Below, in pieces: positions 1 to 9,310 of a stretch of 64,000 nucleotides of DNA. Below the pieces are notes generated by a model. The model did not search any database, was not told where the DNA came from, and was given only the letters and a program-made list of their open reading frames with translations. A program made the translations under genes and the position numbers. The DNA is taken from positions 1 through 64,000 of the forward strand of contig CAKTZI010000008.1 in NCBI GenBank assembly GCA_934635385.1, read 5' to 3'. Position 1 is the first letter of the stretch, and the number at the start of each line of letters is the position of its first letter. The stretch comes from an uncultured Kiritimatiellota bacterium. GTDB lineage: Bacteria; Verrucomicrobiota; Kiritimatiellia; RFP12; UBA1067.

Positions 1-32
1 ACATTGATGAGCGTATGTGGCTTGTGCTTCAT
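1..32 (-). CDS. 5' end of a gene leaving the left edge (partial)
   Basis: Only ten codons are visible on the minus strand, reading MKHKPHTLIN from an ATG at 32-30. Support comes from position rather than homology: a -10 box TATAAT preceded by TGG lies 7 nt upstream, the same spacing seen for several leaderless candidates in this window. It would be divergent from the esterase-GH2 gene. No function can be assigned from ten residues, and it may not be a real gene. Confidence 0.35.
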   Translation of the reverse strand, partial: MKHKPHTLIN

Positions 33-39
33 GGCGCGT

Positions 40-50
40 ATTATACCATA
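40..50 (-). promoter_or_regulatory. Extended -10 promoter, minus strand
   Basis: The reverse strand reads TATGGTATAAT. The TATAAT hexamer covers 45-40 and is preceded by TGG, the extended -10 form that recurs across the window. It drives transcription leftward, with a predicted start almost at the ATG at 32. Confidence 0.5.
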
Positions 51-84
51 CTGCCCTTATTCTGTCCATGACAATAATGTCGCC

Positions 85-3000
85 ATGAAAAAGATGAGTC
101 CATTGAAAAAGATGAACCTCCCGATCTTCGCCGTGGCGTGGAGCGTGGCCGCCTTGGCCGTACACGCCGAATCGCTCACGTTTGTCGGCACGTCCGCGCG
201 CAATCCGCTTGACTATCGCGTCGGCGAGGAGATGACGTTCACGGTCACGCTCGTCGACCGCGACGCCGCGCAGAGGCCCGTCACAGGCCGTCGCCTCACC
301 TGGAAGCGGCAGGGCGATGACGGGCGCGTCGAGCAGGGCACGGCGACGAGCGACCGTCCGCTCGTCGTGAAGACGCGCTCGGACAGGCCTGGCTTCGTGC
401 GCCTCACGGTCAATGTCCTCGATGCGCAAGGGAAGGAAGTGCGCGACCCCCAGAAGAACCGCGCGGTTGTCTGGGACGGCGGTGCCGGGGCGGACGTCTG
501 GGACATCGCGCGCCAGCCGATCCCCGCCGACTTCGACGCCTTCTGGGACGCGCGCCTCGCGGCTCTGCGCGCGACGCCGGCCGTGGCGACGGTGACGCCG
601 CTCGCCTCGCGCGCCGACAAGGTCTTCTTCGCGAAGTTCGCCGTGCCGATGCCGACGGATCCGGCGTTTCCGGCGCAGGGGCTCGTTGCCTATCCGAAGG
701 ACGCGAAGGACGGTGCGCTGCCGATGGAAGTCTCGTTCGCGGGCTACGGGCGGCCGAATTCGACGACGCTCGACGAGCGGCGCGCGCTTGACGGCGGCGG
801 ACGCATTCTCCTCGCCTTCACGAGCCAGGGCGAAGACCCGCGCCGGGAGGCGGCCTACTACGACAACTTCCGCACGAACGTCTGCAAGGACTTCTGCTTC
901 CGCAACAACGGCGGCGCGCCGGAGGCGACGGACTACGTGCGGATGCTCCTGCGCCATGCGCGCGCGCTCCAGTGGGCGAAGACGCTGCCGTCGTGGAACG
1001 GGCGCGACCTCCTCACGCGCGGCGGCTCGATGGGCGGCTACCAGGCGCTGGGCGTCGCCGCGCTCGATCCGGACGTCTCGCGCGTCTCGGCCTTCATCCC
1101 GTGGTGCGCCGACCTGGCCGGGCCGGCGAAGTTCGGCCGTCTCGGCGGCTGGGCGCCGAGTTGGACGCCCACGCTCGACTACGTGTCGCTCGCGCACCTC
1201 GCGACGCGCGTGACGTGTCCGGTCACGATGACGATCGGCCTTGGCGACTACGTCTGCCCGCCGTCGGGCGAGGTCATCCTCTACGCGAACCTGCGCGGCC
1301 CGAAGACGCTGACCGTCAAGCAGAACATGGGCCACGGCTCGGAGCATGGCCCGGACGTCGACACATTCACCCTCTCGTCGGACGAAGGGACGGACGTGCG
1401 CACGATCTCGCTGGACGGCGCGTGGCGCTTCCGCAAGACGGCCGACAAGGGCGTTTGCGGCTGGACGGACGTCACGGTTCCGCACGACTGGGCGATCGCC
1501 GGGCCGTTCAACTCGGACGAGGCCGGCTGGACGGGCAAGCTGCCCTGGAAGGGCGCGGGCGAATACGAACGCACGTTTGCCCTTTCGGACGCGCAGATGC
1601 GGTGCCTGAAGGCGGGCGACGCGCGGGTCTACCTTGAATTCGACGGCGTGATGGCGCGGCCCGAAGTCTTCCTGAACGGACGCAAGGTCGGCGCGGGCGA
1701 CTATGGCTATCTCGGCTTTTCGCTCGACGCGACGGACGCGCTCGTGGACGGGACGAACCTCCTGCGCGTGACGGCGACGACGATGCGCCAGCGGTCGCGC
1801 TTCTACTGCGGTGGCGGCCTCTACCGCAGCGTGCGGCTCGTGATCCGTCCGAAGGAACACGTCGTGCCGGGAACGCTCGCGATCACGACGCCCGAAGTCT
1901 CGTCCGCGCGGGCGCGCGTGCGCGCCACCTACGTCTCGTCGACGAAAGGCCCGCAGACGAGGGAATTCACGGTCGAGAAGCCGCGCCTCTGGGACGTGGA
2001 CGACCCCTACCTCTACACGCTGGAGCTGCTCGGCGAGCGCTTCCGCTATGGCATCCGCACGGCGGCGTTCGACCCGGAACGCGGGTTCTTCCTCAACGGC
2101 CGCCGCGTGCCGCTCAAGGGCGTCAACCTCCATGCGGACCTCGGCCCGGTCGGCATGGCCTTCGACCGTGACCTCGCGAAGCGTCAGCTGCGCGCGATGC
2201 GGGACATGGGCGCGAACGCGATCCGCACGTCGCACAACTGCCCTGATCCGGCGTTTCTCGACCTCTGCGACGAAATGGGATTCGTCGTGTGGGACGAGTG
2301 CTTCGACAAGTGGGAGGCGACGGCCGGGCGCCTGCCGGAGGAGAACCTGGAGGACTACGTCTCGCAGGTGCTGGCGCGCTTCGTCCGCCGCGACCGCAAC
2401 CATCCGTCCGTCGTCGTGTGGTCGATCGGCAACGAGATCTGGAAGGAAGGGCAGAAAGACGTCTGGAACTTCGGCGACTGGGGCGAGAGCGGCATGAACG
2501 CGTCGCGCTTCCGCCGGTTCCGCGACGCCGTGCGGGCGGAGGACGCGACGCGCCCCGTCGGCATCGGCTGCAACCAGGCTGCACGCGACCCGATGTATGC
2601 GGAACTCGATCTCACCGGGTGGAACTACGGCGGGAGCTACCGGAAAAACCACGAGACGTTCCCGACGAAGCCGGTCGTCTACTCCGAGTCCGCCTCGGCC
2701 GTCTCCGACGCGGGCTTCTACGGACGCCTGCCGCAGGGGAAGACGGACTACGCGCGCGACACGCTGCAGGTCTCGTCCTACGACCACTGCGCGGCGCCGT
2801 GGAGCGACATCCCGGACGTCGAGTTCGCGCGGATGGCGCGCGACGCCTACTGTGCGGGCGAGTTCGTCTGGACGGGCATCGACTACCTCGGCGAGCCGAC
2901 GCCCATTGCCAACGGCCCGACGTTCGGCATCCAGACGAACGAGGCGGCGACGGCGCGCAGCTCCTACTTCGGCATCGTCGATCTCATCGGCGCGCCGAAG

Positions 3001-3651
3001 GACCGCTACTTCCTCTACCGCAGCCACTGGAACACGAACGCGGCGACGGTCGCGATCTGCCCGTCGCAGTGGAACTTCACGGCGCCGACCCCGGTCTACG
3101 TGTACACGTCCGGCGATGCGGCCGAGCTGTTCCTGAACGGACGCTCCCTCGGCGTCCGCCGGAAGGGCGACGCGCCCGAACGCACCGCCGCGCTCACGAA
3201 CGCCTACTACGACGTCTGCGCGGACTACCGCCTGCGCTGGTTCGACGTGCCGGCCGAGCCGGGCGAGCTGCGGGCGGTCGCGTCTCGCGGCGGCGCGCAG
3301 GTCGGCGAAGCTGTCGTCCGCACGGCGGGTGCGGCGGCGGGGCTGCAGCTGAGGGCCTGTCCCCACAACGCGCCGGACGCCCGGACGCGCGTCTTCTTCG
3401 CCGAGGCGACGGATGCGCAGGGCGTCCTGGTGCCGGACGCCGCCGCGCGCGTCGCCTTCGCGCTGTCGGGCGCGGGCGAGATCGTCTCCGTCGGCAACGC
3501 GAATCCGCGCGCCACGGAGTCGTTCAAGGCGACGGCGTCGCATCCGCTCCATTACGGGCGCGCGGCCGTCTATGTGCGGCGGACGGGGCTGGGGCGAATC
3601 GTCCTGCGGGCGACGGCGCTGGGCCTGAAGGCCGCCGAAATCGAGTTTTAG
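85..3651 (+). CDS. Secreted acetyl-esterase / GH2 beta-galactosidase-type fusion
   Basis: Predicted exported two-enzyme protein of 1188 residues acting on acetylated glycans. A signal peptide (1-28, lysine-rich start, hydrophobic core, ends VHA) is followed by an acetyl xylan esterase/cephalosporin-C deacetylase-like hydrolase at about 130-425, with nucleophile Ser315 in GGSMGG, Asp388 in LGDYVCP and His417 in MGHGSEHG. From about 438 a GH2 module runs: sugar-binding domain (DGAWRF), TIM barrel with acid/base Glu784 in SIGNE and nucleophile Glu868 in VVYSES, then C-terminal Ig-like domains. The frame is open back to 4, but only a start near 85 puts the signal peptide at the N-terminus; a weak AATAAT box at 73-78 would make it leaderless. 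The stretch between sugar-binding domain and barrel is short for GH2. First gene of a carbohydrate cluster reaching 9276. The true sugar substrate is not readable from sequence. Confidence 0.85.
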   Translation: MKKMSPLKKMNLPIFAVAWSVAALAVHAESLTFVGTSARNPLDYRVGEEMTFTVTLVDRDAAQRPVTGRRLTWKRQGDDGRVEQGTATSDRPLVVKTRSDRPGFVRLTVNVLDAQGKEVRDPQKNRAVVWDGGAGADVWDIARQPIPADFDAFWDARLAALRATPAVATVTPLASRADKVFFAKFAVPMPTDPAFPAQGLVAYPKDAKDGALPMEVSFAGYGRPNSTTLDERRALDGGGRILLAFTSQGEDPRREAAYYDNFRTNVCKDFCFRNNGGAPEATDYVRMLLRHARALQWAKTLPSWNGRDLLTRGGSMGGYQALGVAALDPDVSRVSAFIPWCADLAGPAKFGRLGGWAPSWTPTLDYVSLAHLATRVTCPVTMTIGLGDYVCPPSGEVILYANLRGPKTLTVKQNMGHGSEHGPDVDTFTLSSDEGTDVRTISLDGAWRFRKTADKGVCGWTDVTVPHDWAIAGPFNSDEAGWTGKLPWKGAGEYERTFALSDAQMRCLKAGDARVYLEFDGVMARPEVFLNGRKVGAGDYGYLGFSLDATDALVDGTNLLRVTATTMRQRSRFYCGGGLYRSVRLVIRPKEHVVPGTLAITTPEVSSARARVRATYVSSTKGPQTREFTVEKPRLWDVDDPYLYTLELLGERFRYGIRTAAFDPERGFFLNGRRVPLKGVNLHADLGPVGMAFDRDLAKRQLRAMRDMGANAIRTSHNCPDPAFLDLCDEMGFVVWDECFDKWEATAGRLPEENLEDYVSQVLARFVRRDRNHPSVVVWSIGNEIWKEGQKDVWNFGDWGESGMNASRFRRFRDAVRAEDATRPVGIGCNQAARDPMYAELDLTGWNYGGSYRKNHETFPTKPVVYSESASAVSDAGFYGRLPQGKTDYARDTLQVSSYDHCAAPWSDIPDVEFARMARDAYCAGEFVWTGIDYLGEPTPIANGPTFGIQTNEAATARSSYFGIVDLIGAPKDRYFLYRSHWNTNAATVAICPSQWNFTAPTPVYVYTSGDAAELFLNGRSLGVRRKGDAPERTAALTNAYYDVCADYRLRWFDVPAEPGELRAVASRGGAQVGEAVVRTAGAAAGLQLRACPHNAPDARTRVFFAEATDAQGVLVPDAAARVAFALSGAGEIVSVGNANPRATESFKATASHPLHYGRAAVYVRRTGLGRIVLRATALGLKAAEIEF

Positions 3652-3689
3652 GCCGAAGTGAACGAAACGAAATGGAAAGGATGAACGCA

Positions 3690-4067
3690 ATGCCGAAGAC
3701 AGTATTGACCTTGCTCGCGGGGGCGCTTTGCGCCGCGATGGGCGGGCGCGCGGCCGAATCCGCCGCGCCGCGCGCGACGGGCGAATGGCTGGACACGGGG
3801 TGGAAGTTCTCACGCTATCACGCGGTGCGGGAACCGAAGGGCGCGGAGCTGACGTTCACCGCATCCGGCGCGGTGGAGGTCATCGGCGTCTGCAACGGAG
3901 ACCCGACGGACTGGACGGGCTTCCAGGCGGGGCGGCAGAAGACGTTCCACGGCCTCTGCCAGGCGGTGGTGCGCGTCCGCGAGGGCGCGACGGGCCCCGG
4001 TTCGCTCGTCGCCACGGGCGGCGGCCTGTCCGCGAAGGTCGATTTCACGGTCATGCCGGGAGACTGA
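3690..4067 (+). CDS. Small secreted protein resembling a free GH2 C-terminal domain
   Basis: 125-residue protein with a signal peptide (MPKTVLTLLAGALCAAMGG then RAAES). The mature part has the signature of the last Ig-like domain of GH2 beta-galactosidases: a V-G-x-x-N-G-D-P sequence, a QAGRQKTFHGL segment, then the A-V-V-R-V-R strand. No catalytic barrel is present. ATG 3690 is chosen because GGAAAGG ends 9 nt upstream; in-frame ATGs at 3672 and 3681 are worse placed. It lies 38 nt after the esterase-GH2 gene and is probably cotranscribed. It may be a substrate-binding accessory, or the secreted remnant of a second GH2 gene. The domain resemblance is by eye. Confidence 0.6.
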   Translation: MPKTVLTLLAGALCAAMGGRAAESAAPRATGEWLDTGWKFSRYHAVREPKGAELTFTASGAVEVIGVCNGDPTDWTGFQAGRQKTFHGLCQAVVRVREGATGPGSLVATGGGLSAKVDFTVMPGD

Positions 4068-4074
4068 TGCCGTT

Positions 4075-6885
4075 ATGGGAAAGCAGGCTTCGATTTGTGG
4101 CGCTCTTGCGCTCGCGGGCGGACTGCTCCTGCCGGGGCCGTCCGTCGCCGCCACGTGGCGGCTCGGCTTTGATGACCTGTCGCGGTGGACGCCGTCGGCG
4201 ACGGGCACGAACGGCTTCGCGGTCTGCCGTCTGGAGCCGTCCGCCGGGCCGTCCGGCGGCGCGGCCCTGCACCTGAGGGACGACGTCGCCGGGCGCGTCA
4301 ACAACGTGCTGACCTACCGCTTCGATTCGGCGGCGGTCGCGCAGATGCGCGGGCGGACGCTCGGCCTCTCGGCGAAGGTGCGGCAGGTCACCGCCAGCTC
4401 GCCGTCGGACGTCGGCTTCTCGCTCGGCGCGTTCGGCGCGAAGGGCATCTCGCGTGCGATCGGCACGGGGACGCGCGGCGCAACGCCGTGGCAGACGCTG
4501 CAGGTCAAGGTTCGCGTCCCCGCCGACGCGCGGCAGGTCGTCGTGAACCTCAACTGCGCGAACGGGTGGGGCGGGACGGGCGAGGCCTGGTTCGCCGACC
4601 TCGTGGTGACGGACGATCCGGCGTCCCTGCCGAAGATGTCCGTCGCCGCCTTCCGCGCGCTCGACGAGTACGCCTATCGGCTGCCGGCGGCGACGAACGA
4701 CACGCCGGAGGCCGCCGCCTTCCGCCAAAGCTACCGCGAACAGCCGCCGCTGGAGGAGGACGGCAAGGAGCGGCCGGAGATCCGCGACGGCACGTTCTGG
4801 TACTGGGGGCGTCCGCACTTCTTCGTCGGCCCCTGGGTCTACAACCGCACGGAAATGGACTGGAGGCCCGACGGCAGGGACAAGCTCGGCATCGACCACA
4901 TCGCCTACCGCGAGCCGCCGGGCACGAACGTCTGGGCGGCGGTCGGCTTCGACTCGCTCCAGATCTCCGCCGCGCCCGCGCGCTACGGCGCGCTTCTGCG
5001 GGGCTTTCCCGTCGAGGCGTTCCGCCGTCTGGGCGACCCGGACTGGGCGACCTCCGAGCGCCGGCTGGACGCCTACTTCGCGCGATTCGGCGGCGCGATG
5101 CCGATGGTGATGGACTTCGCGTTCGGCTACGATGGCCTGTACGGGAAGGACGTCCGCCGCCTGCTCGACCAGCGCAAGAGCGCCTGGCACGACTTCGTGC
5201 CGCTCTGCCCGGAGACGCCGGAAGGGCGCGCCTACTACCGCGACTACTTCCTTGGCGGGACGCGCGCGGCGATGCGGCGCGGCGCGAACGTCTTTCTCTA
5301 CGAGCTGTTCAACGAGTCGTCCTACAACTGCATGTGCCGCGCGAACGTCGTCGCCTTCGCGAAGGAGATGAAGCGCCGCTACGGCACGGTCGCCGCCGCC
5401 AACGCGACGTGGGACACGGACTTCGGCCACTTCGCCGAAGTCGCCGCCCAGACCGACCTGAAGCAGTATCCGGGCGTCTGGTACGACTGGTGCGGCTTCG
5501 CGACCGAACGCTACGTCGCGCTCCTCCGGGCCGGACGAGACGCCGTGCGGTCGGTCGACCGCCGCAGCCGCATCTACTTCGCGGAACAGGCGGCGGGCAC
5601 GCCACCCGCGTGGCGCGGCATGGACTACCGCCGCATCGCCGACGCGCTGGACGTCCTCTCCGTCGAAGGCGGCTTCCAGTACGGCTCCCGGAGCGGCTAC
5701 GCGGCCAAGAACATGGCCGAGGCCGTCTGCGCGACAGGCGGCTCGCGCCACTTCTACAACCTCGACTTCTACCAGGCGCTCGTGCGCGGCAAGCCCGGCA
5801 AGGCGCTCGTCAACGACGAACACTACTGCACGCGCTTCGCGGACGGCGAACGCGTGCCGTCCAAGGCGACGGACTACATCTCGTCGCTCTGGATGGAGGC
5901 GCTGCACGGGCTCTCGGCCTCCTACTTCTACGTCTGGGACAAGCGGTCGTTCGACTACAAGGACCTGAAGGGGGCCTACGAGAACGTGCGCAGGCCGAGC
6001 TACAAGTGCTCGTCGCTCCTCAACCCCCACAACGTCCGGCCGGACGATCTCGACGCCTTCAGGCGCTTCCGCGCCGAGTTCGAGCCGTATGCGGACAAGG
6101 TGCTGCCGCAGCCGCGCGTCAAGCCGGCGACGGTCGCCGTCTTCTTCTCGAAGGCGTCGGAGATCCACTACGATTCCTTCCCCCGCTACGACAAGTCGGA
6201 GTCGCCCTGGCATCCGCCGAAGAACACGGTCACGTCGGACTGGTACCTGCGCCTCCTGCACGCGCTCTACCCGGTGAAGGTCGTCTTCGAGGAAGACCTC
6301 GGCCGCCTCGGGCCGGATGTCGCTGCGCTCGTCTTCCCGGGCGCCCCCTGCGTGGACGATGCGACGGTTACCGCCGCGTCGGCGTTCGCCGCAAAGGGCG
6401 GGCTCGTCGTCACGGGGCCGGAGGCGTTCGCCTACGACCCCTACCTGAAGCCGCGTCCCGAAAGCCATCGCGGCCGCTTCCGCCGGGCGGCGACGGCGGA
6501 CGATGCGCTTGCCGCGCTCGCGGCGGCGAAGGTGCGTCGCTACGCCGAATTGGAACCGCTGGACGGCAAGGGTGCGCTGCGGGCGGCGGACGTGCAGGTC
6601 TGCGACCGCGGGGCGTTCAAGCTCGTCACGGTCTTCAGCCTGGAGGACGGCGAGACGCGGCGCGCGAAGTTGCGCCTCCGGCACCTCGACGGCACGGGGC
6701 CGTGGCGCGTGAAGGACGTCGTGACGGGACGTATCCTCGCGGCGCGGGCGACGCCCGCCGCACTGGCGGAGGGTCTTGCGATCGACGTGCCGCCGCAGGA
6801 GCGCGTCGTGCTGGTCTTCGAGCGGGGTGACGCGACTGCAGTCCCGAATTCACGTCACGAGCCATCAACAAAAACTAAAAAATAA
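4075..6885 (+). CDS. Secreted glycoside hydrolase, GH-A clan, GH42-like
   Basis: 936-residue exported protein; signal peptide about 1-25 ending PSVAA. Residues 26-180 look like a beta-sandwich carbohydrate-binding region (LGFDDLSRW). The central part resembles a (beta/alpha)8 barrel of clan GH-A: Asn413-Glu414 in ELFNES fits an acid/base pair and Glu582 in VNDEHY is a candidate nucleophile. The C-terminal 250 residues (VFFSKASEIHYDS, then LVFPGAPCVDD) resemble the trimerisation-like domain that follows the barrel in GH42 enzymes. Family assignment is tentative. It starts 7 nt after the small secreted gene and shares its operon. Substrate unknown, probably a beta-linked oligosaccharide exposed by the upstream esterase-GH2 enzyme. 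Confidence 0.7.
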   Translation: MGKQASICGALALAGGLLLPGPSVAATWRLGFDDLSRWTPSATGTNGFAVCRLEPSAGPSGGAALHLRDDVAGRVNNVLTYRFDSAAVAQMRGRTLGLSAKVRQVTASSPSDVGFSLGAFGAKGISRAIGTGTRGATPWQTLQVKVRVPADARQVVVNLNCANGWGGTGEAWFADLVVTDDPASLPKMSVAAFRALDEYAYRLPAATNDTPEAAAFRQSYREQPPLEEDGKERPEIRDGTFWYWGRPHFFVGPWVYNRTEMDWRPDGRDKLGIDHIAYREPPGTNVWAAVGFDSLQISAAPARYGALLRGFPVEAFRRLGDPDWATSERRLDAYFARFGGAMPMVMDFAFGYDGLYGKDVRRLLDQRKSAWHDFVPLCPETPEGRAYYRDYFLGGTRAAMRRGANVFLYELFNESSYNCMCRANVVAFAKEMKRRYGTVAAANATWDTDFGHFAEVAAQTDLKQYPGVWYDWCGFATERYVALLRAGRDAVRSVDRRSRIYFAEQAAGTPPAWRGMDYRRIADALDVLSVEGGFQYGSRSGYAAKNMAEAVCATGGSRHFYNLDFYQALVRGKPGKALVNDEHYCTRFADGERVPSKATDYISSLWMEALHGLSASYFYVWDKRSFDYKDLKGAYENVRRPSYKCSSLLNPHNVRPDDLDAFRRFRAEFEPYADKVLPQPRVKPATVAVFFSKASEIHYDSFPRYDKSESPWHPPKNTVTSDWYLRLLHALYPVKVVFEEDLGRLGPDVAALVFPGAPCVDDATVTAASAFAAKGGLVVTGPEAFAYDPYLKPRPESHRGRFRRAATADDALAALAAAKVRRYAELEPLDGKGALRAADVQVCDRGAFKLVTVFSLEDGETRRAKLRLRHLDGTGPWRVKDVVTGRILAARATPAALAEGLAIDVPPQERVVLVFERGDATAVPNSRHEPSTKTKK

Positions 6886-6897
6886 GGAGAAACACAC

Positions 6898-9276
6898 ATG
6901 AAGCAACCCATCGGAAAACTCGCCGCGCTCGGTCTCGCGGCACTTGGCGCCGCCGCCTCTGTGCGCGCGGAAATCTCCCTGACGCCGGCCTACACCGAGC
7001 CGACGCTCGAAATCACGGTCGCGGACGGCGAGACGACGCTCGACGACTGGCTCGCCGCGAACGGCAAGACGCTCGATGGCGTGCAGACGCTCGTCAAGAA
7101 GGGCGCAGGCCGCCTCAGCTCGACGAGCGACATCTCGGCGGCGTTCGGCGGCGACATCGTGATCGAGGCGGGCGTCTTCTCGGCGTCTCGTCCCGGCGCC
7201 CTCGGCGCGGACACAGGCGCCGTCTACGTGCAGGACGGCGCGCAGTATCTCGTCGATCCGGCGGACGGCTACGAGAATGCGACGTTCATTCTCGACGGCA
7301 AGCCGCTCGTCGTCGCCGGTCAGGGCCCCGACCAGGGGGGTATTCGCTATTTGGCGAAAGGCGTCTACATGACGCATGCCTTTGGCGACATTCACCTGTC
7401 GGCTGACGCCTCTCTCGTCATTGCGGGCCAAAGGGGCGATCTTGGCTACGCGAAGACGATTCACTGCAACGGCAAGACGCTGTCGCTGCGCAGCCTGTCC
7501 AGTCCGCGCTGGGTCTTCATCGACAAGACGATGGTGCGAGGCCCTGGCCGATTCCTGAATGAGAGTGTCTGGACGCGCGGATCGTCCGTCTTCACGAACG
7601 GCATCGAGGTCGTGGTCGGTCGCGAGATGCAGTCCTGGGGCAGCAACGGCTATTCCGCCGACAGCACGCTGCACGTGCCGGAAGCCGGCGCCGTCTGGAA
7701 GATCGCCGGCAAGACGACGTTTACGACGCGCTACAACCGCTGGGACGGCTCCGTGTTGCTGGACGGGCCGTTCGCGCTAACGAAATACGGCGCGACGGGC
7801 GACTATGCGGTCGAGGAGTCGGTCACTTTCGCCGGACCGGTACACGGCGTCGGCGCGCTCGTCTCGGGCGGCGACGATACGGCGGGGCTGAAGGACGCCG
7901 GAACGCACCTTCACCTGATGAACGGCGCGAACGACTTTCAGGGCGGCGTCGTCAAGGTCGGCGGCTCGGTCAACCTCTATGCGGACGGCGCCCTGCCGCG
8001 CGACGGCGGCGCGCTCGTCCTCTCGAATTCCGTCGTCACGCTGCATGGCGACGGTGCGTGGTCGCTGCCCGAACTGCACGTGGTCGGCACGGGCCTCGTC
8101 ACGACGGCGATGGCGGTTGTGCCGAACGTCGCCGAGGACCCGCAGAACCCGACGTTCTCGCGCGGCAGCCTGAAGGGCGTCGTCAAGGAGGGGGCGGGCG
8201 AGCTCGTCGTCAATTCCGCCTACGAGACGCCCCTGCTCGACGTGCGCGAAGGAACGGTCTCGCTCGCGGTGGGCGAGGCGAACGCCCACGGCCCGGCGGG
8301 ACTGGTTGCGGGCCATCATGTCTTCGACAGCGAAGCCGAGCTGAATGCGGCCTATGCGGCGGAGGAACTGTACGCGACGGGCGTCGTCAACCGCGTCACG
8401 ATCACCGACACGATGCCGAACAACATCGCGGGGTTCAATTACCAGGAGCCGCCCTATTCGTTCTGGACATATTCGGGCTACGTCTGGAATCGCACAGCCG
8501 AAACTCAGACATGGACGTTTCTGCTGAAGCAGAATTCGCGTACGCAGCTCTACATTGACGGCGAACGGATTCTCGATCAGATCGGACAGGAGCCGGCGGT
8601 CGTCCAGAAGGCGATGGCGCCGGGTGCGCACCGCCTTGTCCTGCGCATGGGCACGACGAGCGGCTGGGTCGGGACGTCGGCGGCCAAGGTCGACTGGCCG
8701 GATCGCATGATGGGGTTCTGCATCGACTTCAATGGCGGTGCCGCACCGGGCGAAGGCACGAACGACAAGGGTGAGGTCAAATACGACTTTTCCGCCTACA
8801 CGTGGCCGAAGGACGACGGCACGGGCGCGCTTTTCACGCTGACGGCCGACCCGCTCGTGTCGGCGCACGCGCAGCTGGCGGTGGGGACGCTGCGCGGATG
8901 TCCCGGCGCGGTCGTGGATGCGAACGGCATCGACCAGCTGGTGGACGAGCAGGTCGGCTACCCGACGGTGAAGGACGGCGGACTGCGCGTCGCGAACGCC
9001 TACCGTCTCGACGGGGCGATGGTGCCCGGCTGCGCGAAGATCGGCGGCACGCTGACGTTTGCGGAAGGGTGCGTCTTCGCGGTCGATGACGCGAAGGCCC
9101 TGCGCCAGGGCGTCCGCGCGGCGGGCCTGTCGTTCCCCTGCGTGATCGCCGAGGCGGCGAAGATCGTGGGCTGTCCCGTTTCCGCAAGTGCGGAGTGGGA
9201 TGTGTCCGTGGACGCGACCGGCGCGAAGCTGATCCTCGACCGCAAGGGCCCCGGCCTGCTGCTGCTGATTCGGTAA
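6898..9276 (+). CDS. Large secreted beta-strand-rich protein with a PA14-like segment
   Basis: 792 residues with a signal peptide (1-24, ending SVRA). The N-terminal two thirds carry features of autotransporter-associated beta-strand repeats: LVKKGAGRLSS and VVKEGAGELVV, each followed by Ile/Val strands and the phrase IEAGVFSASRPGALG. Around residues 515-620 a stretch with LYIDGERILDQ and MAPGAHRLVLRMG resembles a PA14 or GLEYA-type sugar-binding fold. There is no recognisable outer-membrane barrel; the end is an unusual hydrophobic GLLLLIR tail. AAGGAG lies 7 nt before the ATG, 12 nt after the preceding hydrolase, so it is probably the last gene of the cluster. Likely a surface or secreted glycan-binding protein, but function is inferred. 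Confidence 0.65.
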   Translation: MKQPIGKLAALGLAALGAAASVRAEISLTPAYTEPTLEITVADGETTLDDWLAANGKTLDGVQTLVKKGAGRLSSTSDISAAFGGDIVIEAGVFSASRPGALGADTGAVYVQDGAQYLVDPADGYENATFILDGKPLVVAGQGPDQGGIRYLAKGVYMTHAFGDIHLSADASLVIAGQRGDLGYAKTIHCNGKTLSLRSLSSPRWVFIDKTMVRGPGRFLNESVWTRGSSVFTNGIEVVVGREMQSWGSNGYSADSTLHVPEAGAVWKIAGKTTFTTRYNRWDGSVLLDGPFALTKYGATGDYAVEESVTFAGPVHGVGALVSGGDDTAGLKDAGTHLHLMNGANDFQGGVVKVGGSVNLYADGALPRDGGALVLSNSVVTLHGDGAWSLPELHVVGTGLVTTAMAVVPNVAEDPQNPTFSRGSLKGVVKEGAGELVVNSAYETPLLDVREGTVSLAVGEANAHGPAGLVAGHHVFDSEAELNAAYAAEELYATGVVNRVTITDTMPNNIAGFNYQEPPYSFWTYSGYVWNRTAETQTWTFLLKQNSRTQLYIDGERILDQIGQEPAVVQKAMAPGAHRLVLRMGTTSGWVGTSAAKVDWPDRMMGFCIDFNGGAAPGEGTNDKGEVKYDFSAYTWPKDDGTGALFTLTADPLVSAHAQLAVGTLRGCPGAVVDANGIDQLVDEQVGYPTVKDGGLRVANAYRLDGAMVPGCAKIGGTLTFAEGCVFAVDDAKALRQGVRAAGLSFPCVIAEAAKIVGCPVSASAEWDVSVDATGAKLILDRKGPGLLLLIR

Positions 9277-9310
9277 AGTGCGGCGCTTTCGGAATCCGAC
9301 GAACCGGATT

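Noticed and set aside
4051..6684. Long minus-strand open frame opposite the GH-A clan hydrolase
   Set aside because: Arg/Glu/Val-rich translation without domains, signal peptide or ribosome site; it mirrors a well supported plus-strand gene and results from high GC at third positions.
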